A DNA stretch of 10,773 bases from CG1-02-33-12 sp964403775. GTDB taxonomy: Archaea > Nanobdellota > Nanobdellia > Woesearchaeales > CG1-02-33-12. The first letter of the stretch is position 1. Every line of letters begins with the position of its first letter. The notes under the pieces were generated by a model. That model was not told the DNA's origin. It was given only the letters and a program-made list of their open reading frames with translations, and searched no databases. Below, piece by piece: positions 1 to 5,164 of this stretch. A program made the position numbers and the translations under genes. The stretch covers positions 1-10,773 of the forward strand of contig CAYOHL010000030.1 of NCBI GenBank assembly GCA_964403775.1, in the 5' to 3' direction.

Positions 1-1
1 G

Positions 2-311
2 TGCATAAAAATTGACCAGGAAACAGCTTCTGTAATAGCATCAGATTATTATGAGATTATAAAAGAGCTGCTTACAGCATTGTTATTAAAGAATCATCTT
101 AAATCAGATAACCATGAATGCCTTATTTCTTTTTTCAAGCAAAACTTTCCAGAATATGAATATGAAGCCAAAATCATTCACCAGCTTAAGAATATTCGAA
201 ATAGGGTTTCTTATGATGGTATTTTTGTAAAAAAAGATTATTGATATAAACAAATTAGAGTTTGAGCATATAATAAAACTTTTAAAAAAATTGTTAGAGA
301 ATTCCAGCTAA
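2..311 (+). pseudogene. HEPN-domain protein, 5' truncated by window edge and frameshifted
   Basis: The frame beginning at base 2 is open for 80 codons to a TGA at 242-244. It reads as the helical C-terminal part of a small HEPN protein: the stretch SDYYEIIKELLTALLL is followed by HECLISFFKQNFPEYEYE and then LKNIRNRVSYDG. Right after the TGA, the frame starting at 243 continues the expected ending (INKLEFEHIIKLLKKLL) to TAA at 309-311. One fewer A in the A7 run at 229-235 would join the two frames. Known HEPN toxins carry an R-x4-6-H RNase motif; here the RNRVSY segment has Tyr where His is expected, so RNase activity is doubtful. Such genes often pair with a MNT nucleotidyltransferase, which would lie left of the window and is not seen. 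The family call is from recognised sequence pattern. A sequencing indel is an alternative to true decay. Confidence 0.6.
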
Positions 312-382
312 ACCAATACCTCACAGCAAAGGTTTAGTCTTTCCCTTGGCCTATTCTCCTTTGAGATATCCCTTATTCTCAT
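308..382 (-). pseudogene. Remnant of a radC-like gene (N-terminal 24 codons)
   Basis: On the minus strand an ATG at 382-380 opens a 24-codon frame ending in TAG at 310-308. It begins MRIRDISKENRPRERL, which closely resembles the conserved N-terminus of RadC/JAB-domain proteins (typically I-K-D-x-P-x-E-x-RPRERL). In the family, a segment like GAEALSDAELL follows; here the reading is CCEVLV, a stop, then LEF, a weak and broken echo. The rest of the gene is absent, because the HEPN gene's 3' end occupies the next bases on the opposite strand. A TATA-like TTTATTAA lies 22-29 nt before the ATG, so the promoter end seems preserved. Most likely this is the stub of a deleted gene. A chance match or an unrelated short peptide gene is possible, since only about 16 residues carry the identification. 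Confidence 0.45.
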
Positions 383-403
383 AAACTAACAATAAAAAAG
401 ATA

Positions 404-411
404 TTAATAAA
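404..411 (-). promoter_or_regulatory. TATA-like box before the radC-like remnant
   Basis: TTTATTAA on the minus strand is centred about 26 nt from the ATG at 382, the same spacing seen for the leaderless-looking genes elsewhere in the window. It is a weak match and AT-rich sequence makes chance occurrence easy. Confidence 0.3.
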
Positions 412-452
412 CTATAGCCAAAAAATACCGGAAATCCTGCATAATAAACTGG

Positions 453-484
453 AAAAAATTATCAACAATTAAAAACAGAAAAAA
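453..484 (-). terminator. Oligo-T terminator region after metG
   Basis: Read on the minus strand, three T runs (T6 at 484-479, T5 at 475-471, T6 at 458-453) follow the metG stop codon within 40 nt, with no stable hairpin seen. Clustered oligo-T tracts without a stem are the usual archaeal termination signal. Termination here is inferred, not shown. Confidence 0.5.
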
Positions 485-492
485 TAATTAAT

Positions 493-2670
493 TTATCTCA
501 CAAGGGCCCCCCTGCCAATGCCCTCAACTGTTATTTTTTCTTTTTCTGTCCTGAGCAATTTTCCATTGTAAAGAACATGGTCATTTGCATCTGTTTTCAT
601 CTCTATTTCCCTGAACTCACTGAATTCAACACAGGCCTTTGGCTCTTTTTTAATTCCCTCAACAAAAACATCATCACCAGCAGAGCTTTTTTCTGCTGAA
701 AGAAGCTTTACAATTTCCTTACCTTCTTTTTCTTCAACAGCAGCTAACAGCATGCCATTGCTTTCAATTCCCCTTAGCTTTGCCGGTCTTAAATTTGTTA
801 CAACAACAATATTCCTTGATTTAAGCTCTTCATTTGAATAGTTCTCCTTTATTCCGGCAACAATCTGCCTTTGCTCTGTTCCAAGGCTAATCTTTAAAAC
901 AATCAGTTTGTCAGCATCAGGATGGTCATTAACAGAAATAATCTTTGCAACCTTCAAATCAAGCTTTGAAAATAGCTCTTTGGGATTTTCATCTCCTTTT
1001 TCTTCCGCTTTCTTCCCTTCAAATTCTTTTTTGAATTTCTTTACATACTTGTCTTCAAGCTTATTGAATAACGGATCTGCCTTTCCTATCTTATGCCCTT
1101 TCTTAAGAGATAACTTTCCCAAATCATCCCAATTTTTTTCTTTTATATTAAGCTGTTTGAATATTTTTTCAGATGTTTTAGGCAGATAAGGTTTTATCAT
1201 TATTGCTAAGTCCTTTGCAATATTTATGCATAAAGCCAAGCAAGTCTCTGCTTTAGCCTTATTATCTTTTATAGTTTTCCATGGCTCTGTTTCCTGGAAA
1301 TACTGGTTGCCAAGCCTTGAAATATGCATTATATTCTTTAGTGCATCTTTCAGCTGTATATCATCAAGAAGTTCTGTTGTATTTTTAATCTCTTTTTTTA
1401 TGCTATCCAAAAAAGCTTTATCATTTTTATCTAATTTTGCATCAGGAATCTTTGACTCAGCAAACTTATTTATGAAAGACACTGCCCTGTTAATGAAATT
1501 GCCAAGGTTTGCAACAAGCTCATTATTTATCTTGCTTTGGAAGTCCTGCCATGAGAAGTCTGTGTCAGCTTTTTCAGGCCTGTTCACCATAATGTAATAT
1601 CTCCATACATCTGCCTTAATATTTGTTTTAATTGCATCATCGCCAAAAACGCCAAGGCTGCGGCTTTTTGAGAACTGGCCTCCTTCATAATTTATGTATT
1701 CATTTGATGAAATCCTGTCCAGCAAAATATAACTGTCCTTTGTTCCAATCAGGGATGCAGGAAACAGGACAGTATGGAACGGTATGTTGTCCTTTCCCAT
1801 AAACTGCACTAGCTTTACATTTTTTCCAAACCAGTACTTTTTCCAGTCTTTTCTGCATTCCTTTGTTATGGAAATATAGCCGATAGGGGCATCAAACCAT
1901 GAATAGAAAACCTTTTTTTCAAAGCCCTTTAAAGGCACTGGAATTCCCCATTTTAAATCGCGTGTAATGCATCTTGGCCTTAAACCATCCCTTAGCCATG
2001 CCTCTGTCATTGTCTTTGCATTTTGCGACCACCTGCCCTTTACAGCCTGTTTTTTTATATATTTCTCAAGCATTGGGGCTAGCTTAGGCAGGTCAATAAA
2101 CAAATGCTCGCTTTTTTTTGTGACTGGCCTTGTTTTGCATATTTTGCACCTTGCATCAACAAGCTCAGTTGCATTTAATAATGCCCCGCAGTTCTCGCAC
2201 TGGTCTCCGCGTGCATCTTTATACCCGCATTTAGGGCATATGCCCTCAACAAACCTGTCTGCAAGGAATTTTTTGCATTTTGGGCAGTATGCCTGCTCAA
2301 GAATATCTTTTTTTATAAAGCCATTCTTGTTTAGTTTTTTGAATATATCTTGTGTTATCTCAAGGTTTTCCTTTGATGAAGTCCTACCAAAGCAGTCAAA
2401 TGAGCATCCAAACCATTCATAAATCTTTTTATGTATCTTGAAGTATTTCTCACATACCTGTTTTGGCGTTATTCCCTCTTCTATTGCCTTTGTTTCTGTT
2501 GTTGTGCCGTGCTCATCAGTTCCAAGGACAGAAATTACATCAACATTTTTTGACCTCAAGAATCTTGTGTATACATCTGCACTGATAACACAGACCATAT
2601 TCCCCAGATGCGGAACATTGTTTACATAAGGCAGTGCAGATGTTACAATTATTTTGGTTTTTTCACTCAT
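493..2670 (-). CDS. metG: Methionine--tRNA ligase (MetRS) with fused tRNA-binding domain
   Basis: Class I aminoacyl-tRNA synthetase that charges tRNA-Met with methionine in the cytoplasm. With the ATG at 2670 the protein has 725 residues. The Rossmann core opens with TSALPYVNNVPHLGN, whose HLGN is the HIGH signature (residues 21-24). FSKSR at 333-337 is the KMSKS loop. Between them are four CxxC pairs (129/132, 145/148, 158/161, 175/178), expected to hold two zinc ions as in archaeal and eukaryotic MetRS. The helical anticodon-binding domain follows, then a Lys/Glu-rich linker (about 543-564), then an OB-fold tRNA-binding domain from about 565. The last 50 residues resemble the C-terminal extension of EMAPII/Arc1p-type domains, which is tentative. 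An upstream in-frame TTG at 2715 would add 15 residues, but a TATA box lies inside that extension, so the ATG is chosen and the mRNA is probably leaderless. Confidence 0.96.
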   Translation of the reverse strand: MSEKTKIIVTSALPYVNNVPHLGNMVCVISADVYTRFLRSKNVDVISVLGTDEHGTTTETKAIEEGITPKQVCEKYFKIHKKIYEWFGCSFDCFGRTSSKENLEITQDIFKKLNKNGFIKKDILEQAYCPKCKKFLADRFVEGICPKCGYKDARGDQCENCGALLNATELVDARCKICKTRPVTKKSEHLFIDLPKLAPMLEKYIKKQAVKGRWSQNAKTMTEAWLRDGLRPRCITRDLKWGIPVPLKGFEKKVFYSWFDAPIGYISITKECRKDWKKYWFGKNVKLVQFMGKDNIPFHTVLFPASLIGTKDSYILLDRISSNEYINYEGGQFSKSRSLGVFGDDAIKTNIKADVWRYYIMVNRPEKADTDFSWQDFQSKINNELVANLGNFINRAVSFINKFAESKIPDAKLDKNDKAFLDSIKKEIKNTTELLDDIQLKDALKNIMHISRLGNQYFQETEPWKTIKDNKAKAETCLALCINIAKDLAIMIKPYLPKTSEKIFKQLNIKEKNWDDLGKLSLKKGHKIGKADPLFNKLEDKYVKKFKKEFEGKKAEEKGDENPKELFSKLDLKVAKIISVNDHPDADKLIVLKISLGTEQRQIVAGIKENYSNEELKSRNIVVVTNLRPAKLRGIESNGMLLAAVEEKEGKEIVKLLSAEKSSAGDDVFVEGIKKEPKACVEFSEFREIEMKTDANDHVLYNGKLLRTEKEKITVEGIGRGALVR

Positions 2671-2692
2671 TTTGCGCTTTTTGTTAATTTTG

Positions 2693-2700
2693 TTTAAATA
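2693..2700 (-). promoter_or_regulatory. TATA box of metG
   Basis: TATTTAAA on the minus strand is centred 26-27 nt from the A of the metG ATG at 2670. That spacing puts the transcription start at or next to the start codon, with no Shine-Dalgarno sequence between, so a leaderless transcript is likely. It also means metG can be transcribed separately from the gene upstream. Confidence 0.6.
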
Positions 2701-2732
2701 GTTTTCTGAATGCAATATTCTTTAAGGAATAA

Positions 2733-3422
2733 TCAGGCAAGAAGCTCAATCTCTTTTTCCGATGCTCTGCCGTCTATTTCTATTTTCCTTATTATCCTGC
2801 CCTTTCGCTTTGCATTAAGCCTTGCCTGTTCTGGATTATTCTTGAACTCATTAGGTATTATAATCTCATCAATAATATAAATATGCTTTATTGAAGCATG
2901 CTTGAAATCATCAGCATCCACATCAAACAAAAACTCTTTTTTTATTAAATCAAAATCCTTTAAATCAAGCTTTGCTGTTACAAAATTTTCAACCAGTTTT
3001 CCTGGCTTTGGAATTGATTTCTTTACTGAAATGCTGTATTTTCCTGATTTTAGATTCAAAAGCAGAAAGCATGAATCAAACCTATTTACAAAATCCCTGA
3101 ATTTATCTTTGCCAATGGTTTCCTGTATTGTGTATTTTTTTCCTGCAATTTTCTTAGGCTCAATCCCCAAGCTGTTAAGATCATCTGTTATTTTGTTTTT
3201 TGTTACAATCACTCCATTTAATGAGACATCTTCTTTAATTAACCCTGCCATTAATTCAAAGATAACATCAAGATATTCAAAGCCGGCCTTAATCTGCACA
3301 AAAGAAGAGCCTTTCTTTATTATGAATTCCTCTTTCTCAAACTCGCCAACACCATACCTCACAAACTTTTGATGAGCCCTTTCATCAGCATTCTTCTCGT
3401 AAACCTTTCTTATAAAATTCAT
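2733..3422 (-). CDS. Conserved-looking cytoplasmic protein of unknown function, 229 residues
   Basis: I do not recognise this family. The ATG at 3422-3420 is chosen because AGGTGG (3432-3427) sits 4-5 nt upstream and a TATA box at 3467-3460 puts transcription start near 3436. The longer frame opening at 3455 would start before that point. The protein begins MNFIRKVYEKNADERAHQ, is mixed alpha/beta in character, rich in Lys and Ile, and has no signal peptide, membrane segment or cysteine cluster; its only Cys lies in DSCFLLLNL near residue 118. The C-terminal third contains a strand-like HIYIIDEIIIP followed by a basic stretch (ARLNAKRKGRIIRKIEIDG), which could bind nucleic acid, but that is a guess. 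It lies between metG and a membrane protein, and its own promoter argues against a fixed operon role. Confidence 0.8.
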   Translation of the reverse strand: MNFIRKVYEKNADERAHQKFVRYGVGEFEKEEFIIKKGSSFVQIKAGFEYLDVIFELMAGLIKEDVSLNGVIVTKNKITDDLNSLGIEPKKIAGKKYTIQETIGKDKFRDFVNRFDSCFLLLNLKSGKYSISVKKSIPKPGKLVENFVTAKLDLKDFDLIKKEFLFDVDADDFKHASIKHIYIIDEIIIPNEFKNNPEQARLNAKRKGRIIRKIEIDGRASEKEIELLA

Positions 3423-3426
3423 ATTG

Positions 3427-3431
3427 CCACC
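3427..3431 (-). promoter_or_regulatory. Shine-Dalgarno site of the 229-residue gene
   Basis: GGTGG on the minus strand, preceded by A, is complementary to the CCACCU-like part of the archaeal 16S rRNA tail. It ends four bases before the ATG at 3422. It decides the start against the upstream in-frame ATG at 3455. Confidence 0.6.
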
Positions 3432-3459
3432 TTTAAGCATAACCAAGAAAGCCATTATA

Positions 3460-3467
3460 TATTTAAA
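3460..3467 (-). promoter_or_regulatory. TATA box of the 229-residue gene
   Basis: TTTAAATA on the minus strand, continuing into TATAA. About 27 nt downstream is position 3436, giving an inferred leader of about 15 nt that contains the GGTGG site. The box lies only 13 nt past the end of the preceding gene (stop at 3482-3480). Confidence 0.55.
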
Positions 3468-3479
3468 TCTTGGGGAAAT

Positions 3480-4517
3480 TTATTTTTCTCTTAATCTATC
3501 AATCAAACTGCCTGTGCAGGTGGTTTCTTGGTCAAGCATAGCACCAAGCATTATTGCATCAGCAACCCCTACAGTTGTTTGGCCAGGCAGGCCCATCCAT
3601 GATTGGTCCTTTGGAGGCAACCCAAAAAATGCTATTTCTGGGAGCATTTCAACTGGTATCGGGCATTCCACATAACTGTTAGAAAGAATTTTATACTGCT
3701 CTGAACTCATTTCACCGAATTCCTGCCTTATTATGCAGTTTGAGCCATCCTTTCCCTTTACTTCAACATTCCTAAGTCCATTTCCCCCATCCAATACCAC
3801 CCTTGCCCTTTTACACTCAAGTATTCTATTTCCAAAACAGGCCAATGCTGAATCTGACTCATAATCCTTTGTGGCTATTGTTCCTCCGTCAGCAGCCTCT
3901 ATTTCTATATCCAGAAACCTGCTGTAGTCTGCGCTCTGCCCGCAGTCAGTAATTTCTCCTGTAAGTTCCCCTTCAGGTTCTCCTTCCTGATCAAGCCCAT
4001 GATTTATTTCTTTTGCTTCTTTTGGCTCAACAACATTAATTTTTATTTTGGCAATTCCTTTATTTTCTATTTTGATGTTTTCAATCTCAAGGCCATTCAC
4101 AATCTTTTTGGATAAATGCCCTATTGTTTCTGATAGCCCATCAACATCTATTGTAATCTCATCATTTTCCCCTATGCTTACTAGTTTAATCAATCTTCCG
4201 GCTATTTCTGTGCCAGAACCTGTATGCAATGATATGCTTTCTATTTGCAAATCAGTCAGGCTAACCTCTTTTGGGGGAAGGAAAACCCCCAATACTGCAC
4301 AAAAAACTATCAGGCTAATTAAACCAATAAGAAAAATTTTTTTAGTGCTTTTCCCTTTATTTACATCATCTTGGTTGCCCCTGTTTGCAAACTCAACAGC
4401 ATTGTTTATTTCTTCCTGGGGCCAACCAGCATCAGCCAAAACCTGTTTAATCTGCTCTAAGCTGAACCCTTTTGACAAGCATGTCTTTATGTAATCAACA
4501 GCCCTTTGATCAACCAT
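3480..4517 (-). CDS. Single-pass membrane protein with N-terminal helical domain and cysteine-rich outer domain
   Basis: Unrecognised 345-residue protein with a clear architecture. Residues about 5-45 form a short helical domain of UBA-like pattern (YIKTCLSKGFSLEQIKQVL, then GWPQEEINNAVEFA), a segment often found at the ends of DPANN membrane proteins. A basic stretch (KGKSTKK) precedes one membrane segment at about 60-81, which predicts an inside N-terminus and an outside C-terminal domain of about 260 residues. That domain has six cysteines (192, 227, 235, 261, 285, 334), enough for three disulfides, and an acidic spacer near 176-188. There is no lipobox and no class III pilin motif. The start is an ATG with a weak GGGG five bases upstream and a TATA box at 4559-4551. 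It may be an envelope or surface protein; its function is unknown and no pilus role is shown. Confidence 0.8.
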   Translation of the reverse strand: MVDQRAVDYIKTCLSKGFSLEQIKQVLADAGWPQEEINNAVEFANRGNQDDVNKGKSTKKIFLIGLISLIVFCAVLGVFLPPKEVSLTDLQIESISLHTGSGTEIAGRLIKLVSIGENDEITIDVDGLSETIGHLSKKIVNGLEIENIKIENKGIAKIKINVVEPKEAKEINHGLDQEGEPEGELTGEITDCGQSADYSRFLDIEIEAADGGTIATKDYESDSALACFGNRILECKRARVVLDGGNGLRNVEVKGKDGSNCIIRQEFGEMSSEQYKILSNSYVECPIPVEMLPEIAFFGLPPKDQSWMGLPGQTTVGVADAIMLGAMLDQETTCTGSLIDRLREK

Positions 4518-4550
4518 TTAAACCCCTTTTTATTGAAACAATCAGTTTTT

Positions 4551-4559
4551 TTATATAAA
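4551..4559 (-). promoter_or_regulatory. TATA box of the cysteine-rich membrane protein gene
   Basis: TTTATATAA on the minus strand, centred 38 nt before the ATG at 4517. The predicted transcription start is near 4528, leaving a leader of about 10 nt that holds GGGG at 4526-4523. Confidence 0.5.
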
Positions 4560-4572
4560 CTTTTCTAAGCAG

Positions 4573-4983
4573 TCATATGCTCAATAGAATCAATCCAGCC
4601 AGGACTGCCAAGATCCCCAGCACCTTTACAAAGCTTAGGGATGAGCCAAACACAAAAACAGATACGATTGTTAAAAGCACAAAATTTGAGGAGAATATTG
4701 CCACACTATAGCCAGGGTTGGGTGCAAGGTTTATTGATTTTATCACAAAGACAGTTGCCATCACAGAAAAAATGCCGATGAAGACTGCGATAATAAAAGT
4801 TCTTGCAGTAATTGAAAAATCCATCTTTGGGGCCAGTATCAAAAACATAAGAACAGAAGCAGCCCCATACAAAACCAGGCAAATTAAAAGCGGATTTTCT
4901 GAAGATACAAATTTCATTAGAAGGCCTGTAAAAAAATATCCTATGAATGCTATAAAAGCATATATAACCCATGCCTCAATCAT
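4573..4983 (-). CDS. Half-size EamA/DMT-like membrane protein
   Basis: A 136-residue integral membrane protein with five likely membrane helices (about 4-23, 31-51, 59-82, 90-112 and 117-135), matching one five-helix EamA repeat of the drug/metabolite transporter superfamily. The ending (SFVKVLGILAVLAGLILL) has the look of the last EamA helix, with a small-residue-rich face. Full EamA transporters have two such repeats, so this one would have to act as a dimer, as small multidrug-resistance proteins do. The substrate cannot be read from sequence. Two ATGs lie two codons apart, at 4989 and 4983. The second is preferred because the TATA box spacing puts transcription start at about 4982-4984 and no Shine-Dalgarno sequence is present. 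Family assignment rests on size, helix pattern and C-terminal resemblance. Confidence 0.75.
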   Translation of the reverse strand: MIEAWVIYAFIAFIGYFFTGLLMKFVSSENPLLICLVLYGAASVLMFLILAPKMDFSITARTFIIAVFIGIFSVMATVFVIKSINLAPNPGYSVAIFSSNFVLLTIVSVFVFGSSLSFVKVLGILAVLAGLILLSI

Positions 4984-5004
4984 TTTCATCAGGATTTATT
5001 CTTT

Positions 5005-5014
5005 TATTTATAAA
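5005..5014 (-). promoter_or_regulatory. TATA box of the EamA-like gene
   Basis: TTTATAAATA on the minus strand. A 26-27 nt spacing from its centre falls on 4982-4984, right at the second ATG of the gene, so the transcript is probably leaderless. Confidence 0.55.
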
Positions 5015-5019
5015 ACTTT

Positions 5020-5037
5020 CTGGTTGGTCAAAACCAG
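5020..5037. repeat. Inverted repeat next to the EamA-like promoter, possible operator
   Basis: CTGGTT and AACCAG are perfect 6-bp arms around a 6-bp centre (GGTCAA). On the minus strand the repeat lies 5 bp upstream of the TATA box at 5014-5005, overlapping or next to where TFB would bind, a good position for a regulator. Read on the + strand it is followed by GTTTTT and mimics a bacterial terminator, but no + strand gene ends here. Confidence 0.35.
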
Positions 5038-5114
5038 GTTTTTAAAGCCGTTCAAGATAAAAACCATTCTTTTGTAGCAAATTATTTGTGCTATTTTATA
5101 GTCGTGAAAATGAT

Positions 5115-5125
5115 TGTTTTAAACA
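5115..5125. repeat. Short palindrome upstream of the 612-residue gene promoter
   Basis: TGTTTTAAACA is an 11-bp palindrome around a central T, flanked by GAT on the left and TC on the right. It ends 8 bp before the TATA box at 5134. It could be a regulator site, but AT-rich palindromes of this size are common by chance. Confidence 0.25.
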
Positions 5126-5133
5126 TCAAAACC

Positions 5134-5141
5134 TTTAAATA
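5134..5141 (+). promoter_or_regulatory. TATA box of the 612-residue gene
   Basis: TTTAAATA is centred 27-28 nt before the A of the ATG at 5165, with no Shine-Dalgarno sequence before that ATG. Transcription should start at the start codon, giving a leaderless mRNA, with the same geometry as metG. Confidence 0.6.
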
Positions 5142-5164
5142 CTAACTAAATTTTAATTCAGCAT

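Noticed and set aside
908..2629. Several open frames of 63-151 codons on the + strand within metG
   Set aside because: They lie antisense to a clear conserved gene, have low-complexity Ser/Phe/Leu-rich translations typical of shadow frames, and no promoter or ribosome site.
2671..2715. 15-residue N-terminal extension of MetRS from a TTG at 2715
   Set aside because: The TATA box at 2700-2693 lies inside it at leaderless spacing to the ATG at 2670, and MetRS proteins normally begin shortly before the TSALPY strand.
5020..5045. Hairpin followed by GTTTTT read as a + strand intrinsic terminator
   Set aside because: No + strand gene ends upstream; the genes on the left are all on the minus strand. 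Its place beside the minus-strand TATA box fits an operator better.
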